Below, piece after piece: positions 17,407-25,412 of a stretch of DNA of 64,000 nt. This DNA is from Actinomadura sp. 7K507. Its GTDB lineage: Bacteria; Actinomycetota; Actinomycetes; Streptosporangiales; Streptosporangiaceae. The translations under genes were made by a program, and so were the position numbers. Where the stretch lies: the NCBI RefSeq assembly GCF_004348425.1, contig NZ_SMKK01000002.1, positions 44,696 through 108,695 of the forward strand. The letters are read 5' to 3'. The notes beneath the pieces are model-generated. The model saw only the letters and a program-made list of their open reading frames with translations, ran no database searches and was not told the origin of the DNA. Each line of letters begins with the position of its first letter. The stretch's first letter is position 1.

Positions 17407-17976
17407 ATGGGACAACGCGACGACCTCCTGGCCGGGGCGCGGGCCTGCCTGGCGGAGAAGGGCTACGGCCACGTCACCGCACGCGACATCGCCGCCGCCT
17501 CCGGAGCGCACCTGGCGTCCATCGGTTACCACTTCGGCTCGAAGGACAACCTGATGAACACCGCCGTGCTGGAGGCCAGCAGCGAGTGGGGCGACAAGAT
17601 CGAGGCGGCCGTGCGCGGCGCCGGCGGCGACACCCCGGCCGAGAAGCTGGAGGCCGCGCTCCGCGCGTTGTTCGAGGCCGTCCCACACGAGCGGGACCTG
17701 CTGCGGGCGAGCGCCCAGGCCTACGGGGAGGCCGTGGTCAGCGAGGACGTGCGCCGGCCGTTCGTCGAGGGCGCCGAACGCGCCCGCACCGAGTTGGCCG
17801 CGATGATCCTGGGCCGGGACGCCGCGTCGGTCGGGGCGGCCGACGCCCGCGGCCTGGGCTCGGTGCTGCACGCCCTCACCATCGGCTTCGTCCTGCAGTC
17901 CCTGATGTCACCCGAGTCGATGCCGACGGCCGGAGAAGTCCTCGACGCCGTACGGACCCTCGCTGACGACAGTTGA
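17407..17976 (+). CDS. TetR-family transcriptional regulator
   Basis: 189 residues. The N-terminal HTH reads TARDIAAASGAHLASIGYHFGSKDNLM (in part TARDIAAASGAHLASIGYHF, about residues 24-43), the classic TetR helix-turn-helix. The C-terminal ligand-binding domain is typical of the group with TetR_C-like sequence (LHALTIGFVLQSLM). It probably represses itself and the divergent MFS exporter through the twin palindrome at 17344-17383. ATG at 17407 lies about 8 bases after a likely -10, so the mRNA may be leaderless. Confidence 0.92.
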   Translation: MGQRDDLLAGARACLAEKGYGHVTARDIAAASGAHLASIGYHFGSKDNLMNTAVLEASSEWGDKIEAAVRGAGGDTPAEKLEAALRALFEAVPHERDLLRASAQAYGEAVVSEDVRRPFVEGAERARTELAAMILGRDAASVGAADARGLGSVLHALTIGFVLQSLMSPESMPTAGEVLDAVRTLADDS

Positions 17977-18005
17977 GACGGTGCCGCCCGGTGGTGCGGG
18001 ACGGT

Positions 18006-18035
18006 GGGGCGGGACGGTGTGGCTCGTCCCGCCCC
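18006..18035. terminator. Hairpin between convergent TetR and AhpD-like genes
   Basis: GGGGCGGGACG and CGTCCCGCCCC form an 11-bp perfect stem with an 8-base loop. It lies in the gap between two convergent genes; there is no clear T-run on either side. It probably terminates or protects both transcripts. Confidence 0.55.
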
Positions 18036-18056
18036 TGGTCTGGCGCCGGGTGCGGG

Positions 18057-18530
18057 TCAGCTCCACTGGCCGGGCTGGTAGTCCCCGGCCGGCTGCTGGA
18101 TGATGATGTTCAGGCGGTTGAAGGCGTTGATGAGGGCGATCAAAGTCACCAGGGCGATGAGCTGGTCCTCGTCGTAGTGCTTGGCGGCGCTCGCCCAGAC
18201 GTCGTCGGGGACACCGCCCGCGGCATCGGCGATGCGGGTCCCCTGTTCGGCCAGCTCCAGGGCGGCGCGCTCTGCCTCGGTGAAGACCGTCGCCTCGCGC
18301 CACGCCGCGACCAGGTTGAGCCGCTGCGAGGTTTCCCCGGCGTACGCGGCGTCCTTGGTGTGCATGTCGGTGCAGTAACCGCAGCCATTGATCTGGCTGG
18401 CGCGGATCTTCACCAGTTCCTGCGTCGCGGCGGGCAGGGTCGAGCGCGACAGCGCCGCGTTCGCCGTGACGAGGTGCTTCACGTAATCGGCCGCGACGGG
18501 GCTGCTGTAGGCGTCCAGACGGGCTTCCAT
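18057..18530 (-). CDS. Carboxymuconolactone decarboxylase / AhpD-like peroxidase-type protein
   Basis: 157 residues. NGCGYCTDMHTKDA (about residue 49-62) holds the C-x2-C-x3-H motif of the AhpD branch of the CMD family, which uses the cysteine pair as an alkylhydroperoxidase or protein disulfide reductant. ATG at 18530 follows AAGGAG at 6-base spacing. It stands alone, convergent with the TetR gene. A role in peroxide defence is likely. Confidence 0.9.
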   Translation of the reverse strand: MEARLDAYSSPVAADYVKHLVTANAALSRSTLPAATQELVKIRASQINGCGYCTDMHTKDAAYAGETSQRLNLVAAWREATVFTEAERAALELAEQGTRIADAAGGVPDDVWASAAKHYDEDQLIALVTLIALINAFNRLNIIIQQPAGDYQPGQWS

Positions 18531-18633
18531 AGTGGTCTCCTTGGCCGTTCGGATGCTGACAACCCCGAAGACAAGAACGGCTCGGCAGAACGTGACATCG
18601 GTTGCGTATGACCTGCGTCTCAAGGCGGCGAGG

Positions 18634-19086
18634 TCAAGGCATCCAGCGGCCCTCGCGCATCAGGTCGCGGCCGGGTAGTTCGTCCACCTCGCGCCAGGCC
18701 TGGATGCGGCGTGGGGTGATGCGGAACCAGCGGTACGGCGCGGCCTGGGCGCGCGGGTCGAAGCCCGTCTGTTCGGCGAACCGGTCACCGCGCTCCTTCG
18801 GCAGCGCATCGATGTCCAGGACTTCGACCTCGCCGTCGATCATGGTGACGTCGCGGGTGTGGCCGAGGGCCAGGCGGACGGTCCCGGTGGCGGTCAGGTT
18901 CCTGCCTGTCGGGCTGTCCGCCGGGGTGGCCGCAAGTAGCTTCCTCCCGTCCCAGTCGAAGGACAGCGGCACCAGGTACGGCGTGCCGTCCGCCGAGGCG
19001 GTGGCCACCCAGATGTCGACGTCATGGGTGAGGCGGTGCTCGGTGTCGTGACGGCGTTGGGCACGAGATCGGGGCTCGGAGGTCAT
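18634..19086 (-). CDS. Pyridoxamine-5'-phosphate oxidase-like split-barrel flavin/F420-binding protein
   Basis: 150 residues. DVDIWVATASADGTPYLVPLSF and GRNLTATGTVRLALG match split beta-barrel FMN/F420-binding proteins of the PNPOx family. The reaction is unknown; many actinobacterial members use F420H2. ATG at 19086. Its upstream region is a 64-base element that recurs before the DUF1801 gene at 22418. The LuxR-type gene starts on the opposite strand about 74 bases away. Confidence 0.85.
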   Translation of the reverse strand: MTSEPRSRAQRRHDTEHRLTHDVDIWVATASADGTPYLVPLSFDWDGRKLLAATPADSPTGRNLTATGTVRLALGHTRDVTMIDGEVEVLDIDALPKERGDRFAEQTGFDPRAQAAPYRWFRITPRRIQAWREVDELPGRDLMREGRWMP

Positions 19087-19150
19087 GGTCACAGCCTCTC
19101 GCCGAGGGGCGCGGGACTCCTCCGTGCCCGCCACGGAAACCGCCACCGAT
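19087..19150. repeat. Duplicated promoter element, copy 1
   Basis: About 64 bases nearly identical to 22479-22543. Shared blocks include GGTCACAGCCTC, GGGCGCGGG, CCTCCGTGCC, CACGGAAACC and CAC-GAT. CCGTG and CACGG within it face each other. It directly precedes the split-barrel gene on the minus strand. GATAAT at 19149-19154 could be the -10 of the plus-strand regulator. Confidence 0.6.
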
Positions 19151-19159
19151 AATGGGCCG

Positions 19160-21955
19160 GTGTCCAGTCCAGGAATCTCGGCCCGCGAGGCCGAAGTGCT
19201 CGCGCTGCTCGGGGAGCACCTCAGCAACGCGGAGATCGCCGCGCGGCTGGTCATCTCCGTGCGCACCGTCGAGTCGCACGTCTCGTCGCTGCTGCGCAAG
19301 CTGCTGCTGCCGGACCGGCGGGCGCTCGCCCGGCACGCCGTCGAGGACGCCCGCGGCGAGCGGTCGCAGGCGGCGTCCGCCCTGCCGACCCCGTTGACGG
19401 GGTTCGTCGGCCGGGTGCGGGAGCGCGGGGAACTGGCCGAGGCGGTGCGGGCGCAGCGGCTGGTGACCGTGACGGGGCCGGGCGGCGTCGGCAAGACCCG
19501 CCTCGCGCTGGCGGTGGCGGCGGACCTCGCCGGAGAGTTCGCGGACGGGGCGTGGTTCGTCGACCTGGTTCCGGTCAGCGAGGCGGCCCGGGTGGGGGCG
19601 GCGATCGCGGCGGCGGTGGGAGTGGGCGAGCAGCCCGGACGCGACATCGACGAGGTGGTGCCGGCCGCGCTCGCGGATCGCGAGGCGCTGCTGGTGCTGG
19701 ACAACAGCGAGCATGTGCGGGGCGGTCCGGGGCCGTGCCTGGAGCGCATGCTGGCGACCTGCCCGCGGTTGCGGGTGCTCGTGACGAGCCGGGCCAGGCT
19801 GATGGTGCCGTTCGAGCGGGTCTTCCCCGTCCCGCCGCTGTCCCTGGACAGCGGGGACGAGTCGGACGCGGTGGCCCTGTTCATGGACCGGGCGGCATCG
19901 GCCGGCCGGCCGACCGGCCCGGCGGTGAGCGAGGGGGTCCTCGCGATCTGCGAACGGCTCGGCGGGATGGCGCTGGCGATCGAGCTGGCGGCGGCGCGGT
20001 GGCCGACGCTCGGACTGGACGGCCTCACGGCCGGGCTCTCCGATCAGCTGCGGTTCCTCACCGGCGGCGGCCGCGCCGACGACCGGCACCGGTCGGTGCG
20101 GGCGGTCCTGGACTGGAGCCATGACCTGCTGGAGCCGGAGGAGCAGGGACTGCTGCACCGGCTGTCGGTGTTCGTCGCGCCGTTCACCGCCGAGGCGGCG
20201 ATCGAGGTCGCCGGCTTCGGCCTGCTGGACCCGGCGGCGGTCGTCGACGGGCTCGGCGGGCTCGCCGAGCAGAGCCTGCTCACCGTGACACCGGCTGCGT
20301 CCGGCACCCGGTACCACGCGCTGGAGACCATCCGCCAGTACGGGACGGAGCGGCTCGCCGACGCCGGCACGCTGACCGACGTCCGATCCCGTCATCTGCG
20401 GTGGTCCCTGGCCAGTGCGACCGCCCTCGGCGCGACCGGGGGCGCGGACTGGCGCGCCCGGTTCGACGCTGCGGCGGAGGACATCCGGGCCGCGCTCACC
20501 TGGGCCGCCGACGAGCCGGACCAGCGCGCGGACGCCCACCGGCTCGCCGTGGTCATGGCCGAGCTGGCCTTCGCCCGCAACCTGCTCGGCGAGGCCCAGG
20601 AGCGGTTCGAGCAGGCGGCCCGGCTCGCCGCCGACGACGCCGGCGGTGCCGTGGCGCTGCGGCAGGCCGCCGCGGTGGCCGGATGCCGCAGCCTCGACGG
20701 CGACATGTTCCGGCTGCACCGTGCCGCCGCGGCGGCGGCTCGCCGGGCCGGGGACGCCACCGGCGCCGGCCGCGACCTGGCGACGGCGGCCACCGTCGCC
20801 TACCGGTTCTCCAGTTCGTTCGCCGAGACGCCCCCGGTGGACGAGGTGACCGCCATGCTGGCGGAGGCGCGGGAGCTGTCGGCCGGTGCCCCGGACGCGG
20901 AGGCGGCGGTCGCGCTGGCCGAGGCGGCGGTCGTCGCGGACGCGTTCGGCGCCGTCCAGGGAGACCCGGACAACACCGCGCGGGAGACGGTGGAGTGCGC
21001 CGGGCGGGCGGTCGAGCTCACGCGGCGTACGGCCGACCCGGTGGCGGAGTCCGCGGCGCTCGACGCGCTGTCCGGCGCGCAGAGCTGGGCCGGTGACCCG
21101 TTCGCCGCAGCGGCGGCGGCCCGGCGCCGGATCGACATCCTGGCCTCCGTACCGCCGACGCCCGCCGGCACGCACGAGCTGATGGACGCCCTCGCCATGG
21201 CCGCCGGAACCGCCATCGGCGTGGGTGAGCTGCCCGAAGCCCGCCGGTGGGGCAGGCGGCTCGCCGATCAGCCGCTGCTGGTGGAGGCGGGCCACCATGC
21301 CACGTCCTGGCTACTGGTCGCGGACGCGTTCACCGGCGATGCCGGCGAGGTGCTCACGGGCAGCGTGAGGTTCCTCGACGCGTGGGAGCAGAGCGGCCGG
21401 CTGCGGACGCGCTCTCTCGGCCCGGCCGCCGCGTCGGTCGCGATGATCCACGGGCTGCGCGGCGGCCATGACGAACGGGCGTCCTGGCTCGCGATCGTCG
21501 ACGAGGCCGGTCCCGAACTGGACCACCGGCTGGGTTACGGCGCGGTCTTCGACGCCATGGTCCAGCTCCATCACGGGGACGTGGACGCGGCGCTGGCACG
21601 CGTCGCGCCTGAGCCGGACCGGGTGTGGAAGTGGGTCTGCTGGGTCTGGCTGCACTGGTACACGGCGCTCAGGGCGGAGGCGGCGGTGCTCGCCGGGCAC
21701 CCGGACGCCCGCGACCGCATCGGCGCCGCCCGGACCATGGTCGCCGGCAACCCGGTCGCCTCCGCCCAGGTGGACCGGGCGGAGGCGCTGCTCGACGGGG
21801 ACCTGCCACGGCAGCTCGCCGCCGCGGCGGCGTTCGACGCGGCGGGCTGCCGCTACCAGTCGGCGCGGACGCTGGTGCTCGCCGGGGGCGAGCACGCCGC
21901 CGCCGGTGAGGCCGCGCTCGCCGGGCTCGGCCTCGCGCCCATGGCCGTCCGGTAG
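19160..21955 (+). CDS. LuxR-family regulator with N-terminal HTH and NB-ARC/TPR-like body
   Basis: 931 residues. An N-terminal GerE/LuxR HTH (ISAREAEVLALLGEHLSNAE, about residues 5-24, continuing to RTVESHVSSLLRKL) is followed by an AAA/NB-ARC-type ATPase with P-loop GPGGVGKTRLA near residue 105 and LLVLDNSEHV (Walker B). The C-terminal half of about 500 residues is alpha-helical and Ala-rich, like TPR or AfsR-type effector regions. The HTH is at the N-terminus, unlike MalT/LAL regulators where it is C-terminal. GTG at 19160 follows GATAAT by about 6 bases, suggesting a leaderless message; ATG at 19085 is an in-frame alternative. The targets may include the adjacent flavin-protein gene. Confidence 0.85.
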   Translation: MSSPGISAREAEVLALLGEHLSNAEIAARLVISVRTVESHVSSLLRKLLLPDRRALARHAVEDARGERSQAASALPTPLTGFVGRVRERGELAEAVRAQRLVTVTGPGGVGKTRLALAVAADLAGEFADGAWFVDLVPVSEAARVGAAIAAAVGVGEQPGRDIDEVVPAALADREALLVLDNSEHVRGGPGPCLERMLATCPRLRVLVTSRARLMVPFERVFPVPPLSLDSGDESDAVALFMDRAASAGRPTGPAVSEGVLAICERLGGMALAIELAAARWPTLGLDGLTAGLSDQLRFLTGGGRADDRHRSVRAVLDWSHDLLEPEEQGLLHRLSVFVAPFTAEAAIEVAGFGLLDPAAVVDGLGGLAEQSLLTVTPAASGTRYHALETIRQYGTERLADAGTLTDVRSRHLRWSLASATALGATGGADWRARFDAAAEDIRAALTWAADEPDQRADAHRLAVVMAELAFARNLLGEAQERFEQAARLAADDAGGAVALRQAAAVAGCRSLDGDMFRLHRAAAAAARRAGDATGAGRDLATAATVAYRFSSSFAETPPVDEVTAMLAEARELSAGAPDAEAAVALAEAAVVADAFGAVQGDPDNTARETVECAGRAVELTRRTADPVAESAALDALSGAQSWAGDPFAAAAAARRRIDILASVPPTPAGTHELMDALAMAAGTAIGVGELPEARRWGRRLADQPLLVEAGHHATSWLLVADAFTGDAGEVLTGSVRFLDAWEQSGRLRTRSLGPAAASVAMIHGLRGGHDERASWLAIVDEAGPELDHRLGYGAVFDAMVQLHHGDVDAALARVAPEPDRVWKWVCWVWLHWYTALRAEAAVLAGHPDARDRIGAARTMVAGNPVASAQVDRAEALLDGDLPRQLAAAAAFDAAGCRYQSARTLVLAGGEHAAAGEAALAGLGLAPMAVR

Positions 21956-21965
21956 CGCGCTCGGC

Positions 21966-22418
21966 TCAGCTCACGGCCTGCTTCACGAGCGCGGCGATCC
22001 GCTCCTCCACCTCGGGCGTCACCTCGGTCAGGGCGAAGGCGGTCGCCCACATCGGGCCGTCGTCCAGCTTCGCCGGGTCGTTGAACCCGAGGGTCGCGTA
22101 GCGCGCCTTGAACTTCGCGGCGCTCTGGAAGAAGCAGACGTTCTTGCCGTCCAGCGCGTAGGCGGGCATCCCGTACCAGAGCTTCGGCGCGAGGGCCGGG
22201 ACGGCGGCGGTGACGACGGCGTGGACGCGCTCGGCCATGATCCTGTCCGAGGCGTCCAGCTCGGCGATCTTCGCGAGGACGTCCCGCGCGGCCTCCGCCG
22301 CCTTGTCCTCGCGCGAGGAGCGGCGCGCCGCCTTCTTCTGGTCCTGGGCGTGCTCCTTCATCGCGGCCCGCTCCTCGGCCGTGAATCCCTCGTACGTGCT
22401 GCTTCCACTGGCGGCCAT
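21966..22418 (-). CDS. DUF1801 (YdhG-like) protein
   Basis: 150 residues. VPALAPKLWYGMPAYALDGK and VCFFQSAAKFKARYATLGF are the DUF1801 core; the N-terminal 50 residues are charged and helical (EERAAMKEHAQDQKKAARRS). The function of the family is not established. ATG at 22418 follows CGGGAGTGACC. The element at 22479-22543 precedes it, the same element found before the split-barrel gene. Co-regulation with that gene is likely. Confidence 0.88.
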   Translation of the reverse strand: MAASGSSTYEGFTAEERAAMKEHAQDQKKAARRSSREDKAAEAARDVLAKIAELDASDRIMAERVHAVVTAAVPALAPKLWYGMPAYALDGKNVCFFQSAAKFKARYATLGFNDPAKLDDGPMWATAFALTEVTPEVEERIAALVKQAVS

Positions 22419-22478
22419 GGTCACTCCCGTGGTGGTGGGTCGTGGTCGGCCCGGCATGCCCGCCGGGCTGATCGCTGT

Positions 22479-22543
22479 GGTCACAGCCTCGCCCGGCCAG
22501 GGCGCGGGCCGCCTCCGTGCCGAGCACGGAAACCACCACGGAT
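22479..22543. repeat. Duplicated promoter element, copy 2
   Basis: Nearly identical to 19087-19150. CCTCCGTGCC and CACGGAAACC are conserved with a changed spacer (GAG instead of CGC). It lies 60 bases upstream of the DUF1801 start on the minus strand. On the plus strand no gene follows, which suggests that the minus-strand gene is the target. Confidence 0.6.
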
Positions 22544-22567
22544 GAACGAGTCGGTGCCGGGCCCGGA

Positions 22568-23170
22568 TCAGGACCAGGCGTTGACGACGTCGTCGACGGT
22601 GTTGATCCAGCCGAAGAGGAAGCCGATGCCGGTCAGGGCGTGCTCGTGCCGGGCCTTGTCGAACTCGGCGGTGGCGTCGCTGATCACGTGGGTGAAGTAG
22701 TCGCGCTGGCCCGCGTCCCGTGCCGTGGTCTCCACGCAGATGTTCGTGGTCACGCCGCAGATGACCAGGGAGCGGACGTCCAGGCCGGTGAGCACCGGCT
22801 CCAGGCGGGTGCCGTAGAAGGAGCTCGGCCGCGACTTGTCGATGACGATCTCGCCCTCGGCCGGTGCCAGTTCGTCGACGATCTCCGCGTCCCACGTGCC
22901 CGCCGCGAGGGACCCGACCTCCTTCATCGCCGGGACGATGTAATTCGGCAGCAGGCCGCCGTCCACGTAGCCGGGCTGGAAGGTGTACCGGGTGAAGATC
23001 ACCGGGACGCCGGCGGCGCGGGCGGCGTCGATCAGGGTGCGGCAGCCGGGGACCGCGGGGCGCAGTTCCTCGTGCGGCAGGCCGACCTTGGCCATGGACC
23101 CCTTGTCCTCGATGAAGCCGTTCTGCATGTCGACGACGAGCAGTGCGGTGTTCTCTCGCGCGATGTCCAC
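22568..23170 (-). CDS. Isochorismatase-family cysteine hydrolase
   Basis: 200 residues. The catalytic triad of the family is visible: Asp14 in LLVVDMQNGF, Lys in IVIDKSRPSSF, and Cys in CGVTTNICVET, preceded by the cis-peptide VT. Members hydrolyse amides or vinyl ethers (ureidoacrylate, maleamate, N-carbamoyl compounds, isochorismate). GTG at 23170 follows GGGAGGT at good spacing. It diverges from the alpha/beta hydrolase operon, with a TCYGAYKT box on each side of the divergent gap. It may remove ammonia or CO2 from a nitrogen-containing substrate; this is inference. Confidence 0.9.
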   Translation of the reverse strand: MDIARENTALLVVDMQNGFIEDKGSMAKVGLPHEELRPAVPGCRTLIDAARAAGVPVIFTRYTFQPGYVDGGLLPNYIVPAMKEVGSLAAGTWDAEIVDELAPAEGEIVIDKSRPSSFYGTRLEPVLTGLDVRSLVICGVTTNICVETTARDAGQRDYFTHVISDATAEFDKARHEHALTGIGFLFGWINTVDDVVNAWS

Positions 23171-23203
23171 CGGGGACCTCCCGATTCCGTGGCTGGTCGG
23201 CCG

Positions 23204-23219
23204 ATAAATCTGATGTATT
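23204..23219 (-). promoter_or_regulatory. TCYGAYKT box, copy 5 (isochorismatase promoter)
   Basis: ATAAATCTGATGTATT. On the minus strand a TTGACG hexamer lies about 17 bases upstream of it, so the box overlaps the expected -10 region of the hydrolase gene. Confidence 0.5.
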
Positions 23220-23296
23220 GCCAACAGTGCGTCAAGCAACCATCACGTCATCTTTGCCCACTTCACCTGACCTGCAAGCGGGTCTCTTCGTATCCA

Positions 23297-23342
23297 TTGA
23301 CAGTACCTCATGGCCGCCCGTTACTCTTATGTCTGATGTATT
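23297..23342 (+). promoter_or_regulatory. Promoter with TCYGAYKT box, copy 6 (alpha/beta hydrolase operon)
   Basis: TTGACA at 23297-23302 is a consensus -35. TACTCT at 23322-23327 is a -10-like hexamer with 19-base spacing, a little long. The box TTATGTCTGATGTATT (23327-23342) directly follows, 24 bases before the ATG at 23366. This is the clearest promoter and box arrangement in the window. Confidence 0.55.
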
Positions 23343-23365
23343 CGACTTCGAACGGCGGGCACGCG

Positions 23366-24199
23366 ATGAAGACGAAAGGCGGCTACGCCGACACCGACTG
23401 GGGCCAGGTCCACTACCGGATCAACGGCGGCTCCGGCCCGTGGATCGGACTGTTCCACGAGTCGCCCCTCTCCTCCCGGGTCTACGAGGACCTGCTGCCC
23501 GCGCTCGGCAGGCACGCCCGCGCCGTCGCGTTCGACACCCCCGGCTACGGCGCGTCCGACCCGCCGCCGGGGCCCGGTTTCGAGATCCCGGACTACGCCC
23601 GGGTGCTCGCACAGGCGGCCGCCGGGATCGGGATGGAGAGTCCCGTTCTCGGCGGCGTCCACAGCGGGGCGTCCATCGCGCTCGCGACCGCCGCCCACCT
23701 GCCCGCCGCAGGTCTCCGGCCCGCCGCGGGCCTGATGCTGAGCGGCGTCCCGCTGTTCGACGAGGACGAGCGCGCCGCCTTCCTCGCGAACTGGACGCCC
23801 GACGCGCCGATCGACGCCGAGGGCTCGCAGTTCCCCTGGGCCGTCGAGCGCTACCTCCGCACCTGGGGACCGGACGTCCCGCAGGACATGCTCCACCTGG
23901 CCGTGGCCGAGCTGATGCGCGTCGCCGACCGCTACGCGTGGGGCTACCAGGCCGCGTTCCGGTACGACCCGTCCGGCGCCCTCGCGGCGGTGGACGCGCC
24001 GGTCCTCCTGCTCAACGCGGAGTTCGACCGGCTCGCCGCCAAGGACGCGCTCGCGATGGACCTCGCCCGCGACGCCCGGCTCGTCATCCTGTCCGGACTG
24101 CGCGGCCAGCCGCACCTGCGCGCCCCGGACGACTTCGCGACGGCGCTCCTGGACTTCGTCCGGGACGTCACCGACCCAGAGGGGGCCCCACGCACATGA
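23366..24199 (+). CDS. Alpha/beta hydrolase
   Basis: 277 residues. The oxyanion segment LFHESPLSSRVY and the nucleophile elbow VHSGASIAL (about residue 98) replace the usual G-x-S-x-G; the serine is flanked by V-H and G-A. The acid is likely Asp in LLLNAEFDRLA and the base His in RGQPHLRAPDDF. It could be an esterase, C-C hydrolase or thioesterase-like enzyme. ATG at 23366; its stop overlaps the next start by four bases (ATGA). It heads a three-gene operon with a crotonase and a hotdog protein and is controlled by box 6. Confidence 0.87.
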   Translation: MKTKGGYADTDWGQVHYRINGGSGPWIGLFHESPLSSRVYEDLLPALGRHARAVAFDTPGYGASDPPPGPGFEIPDYARVLAQAAAGIGMESPVLGGVHSGASIALATAAHLPAAGLRPAAGLMLSGVPLFDEDERAAFLANWTPDAPIDAEGSQFPWAVERYLRTWGPDVPQDMLHLAVAELMRVADRYAWGYQAAFRYDPSGALAAVDAPVLLLNAEFDRLAAKDALAMDLARDARLVILSGLRGQPHLRAPDDFATALLDFVRDVTDPEGAPRT

Positions 24200-24981
24200 C
24201 GAAGGTCGACGTGAAGGTGACCGGCACGGTCATGACCATCACGCTGAACGGGCCGGAGCGGATGAACAGCCTGTCCCCGGACACCCTCGACGGCCTGGAC
24301 GCCGCCCTGGACGCCGCCGAACGGGACGGCTCGCTCACCTCCCTCGTGATCACCGGGACGGGACGGACGTTCAGCGTCGGCATGGACATCGGCTTCCTCG
24401 GCGAGTGCTTCGCCGACCCGCCCGGGGTGTTCGTGCCGTTCATCCGCCGCTACCACGCGTTCCTCGACCGGCTGGAGGCGTGCCCGCTGCCGAGCGTCGC
24501 CGCGGTCAACGGCCTCGCCCGCGCCGGCGGCTTCGAACTGCTGCTGGCCTGCGACTTCGTCATCGCGGCCGACGAGGCCAAGGTGGGGGACACGCACAGC
24601 GACTTCGGGATCGTGCCGGGTGCCGGGGCGTCCCAGCGCGCCCCGCGCAAGATCGGCGACCAGCGCGCCCGCGCGCTGCTGCTCGCCGGCCGGTGGCTGA
24701 AGGGCCCCGAGATCGCCGACTGGGGCCTGGCGCTCTCCAGCGTCCCGCGGGCGGAGCTGATGGACGAGGTCACCCGCCTCACCGACTCGCTCGGGAACCG
24801 CTCGCGGGCGGTCACGGCGACCCTCAAACGGCTCCTGAACGCGGCGCCGGACGTGACGCTGGCCGAGGGGCTGCGGCTGGAGCGTGAGCTGTTCACCCGC
24901 TTCCACGAGGAGGTCGCGGACGCCGACGAGGGCTACCGGGCCTACGTGGAGAAGCGCGACCCCGTCTGGAACCGCCGATGA
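24196..24981 (+). CDS. Enoyl-CoA hydratase/isomerase family protein (crotonase)
   Basis: 261 residues. FSVGMDIGFLGE (residues ~55-66) is the first oxyanion-hole segment (usual A-G-x-D). AAVNGLARAGGFELLLACDFVIAA is the second oxyanion and catalytic region. At the two usual catalytic Glu positions of crotonase, one site reads GLARAGGFELLL and the other reads DTHSDFGIVPGAG, with no E-E pair. Isomerase, lyase or hydrolase activity is therefore as likely as hydration. ATG at 24196 overlaps the preceding stop. The start of another crotonase lies at the left end of the window. Confidence 0.9.
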   Translation: MTKVDVKVTGTVMTITLNGPERMNSLSPDTLDGLDAALDAAERDGSLTSLVITGTGRTFSVGMDIGFLGECFADPPGVFVPFIRRYHAFLDRLEACPLPSVAAVNGLARAGGFELLLACDFVIAADEAKVGDTHSDFGIVPGAGASQRAPRKIGDQRARALLLAGRWLKGPEIADWGLALSSVPRAELMDEVTRLTDSLGNRSRAVTATLKRLLNAAPDVTLAEGLRLERELFTRFHEEVADADEGYRAYVEKRDPVWNRR

Positions 24982-25406
24982 CGGACGCGCCGTCCGGCGG
25001 CGAGACGGCCGTCACGCCTGCGGTCGAGGTCACTCAGCCCCTCATCGACGGGCTCGTCGGCCTCGGCGGCTACACCCACCCGCTGTTCAACCCCGGCCTG
25101 GACGAGCGGGCCGGAGGCGCCCGCGCGCCGATGCCGGGGCAGGGCGTCCTGCTGCTGATGGGCGGCCTGGTGGAGCGGTCGGGGCTGCTCGGCCGCGCGA
25201 TCGCGCTGATCGAGCTGCGCGAGGTGCGGTTCCTGAAGATGGTCACGGCGGGGACGAGCCTGCGCGTCCGGCTCACCCCCGGCCCGTCCCGCGAGACGGG
25301 GAGCGGCAAGCTCGTCCAGGAGTACCGGTGGGTGGCGGTCGACGCCGCGGGCGAGGCGATGGTCGAGGCCACCGCCCTCATGCTCATGCGCCCGGACGAC
25401 GGCTGA
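24978..25406 (+). CDS. Hotdog-fold (MaoC-like) protein
   Basis: 142 residues. GYTHPLFNPG and MPGQGVLLLMGGLVERS near residues 31-66 resemble the active-site helix region of single-domain MaoC-like dehydratases or thioesterases; EVRFLKMVTAGTSLRVRL is the following strand. The usual D-x4-H pair is not obvious. ATG at 24978 overlaps the crotonase stop. As the last gene of the three-gene operon it may be a hydratase subunit or thioesterase. I cannot assign a substrate. Confidence 0.72.
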   Translation: MTDAPSGGETAVTPAVEVTQPLIDGLVGLGGYTHPLFNPGLDERAGGARAPMPGQGVLLLMGGLVERSGLLGRAIALIELREVRFLKMVTAGTSLRVRLTPGPSRETGSGKLVQEYRWVAVDAAGEAMVEATALMLMRPDDG

Positions 25407-25412
25407 GCACGT

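Noticed and set aside
23221..23239. Upstream start for the isochorismatase-type gene
   Set aside because: The extended N-terminus would overlap the box and promoter, and the GTG at 23170 has a strong ribosome site.
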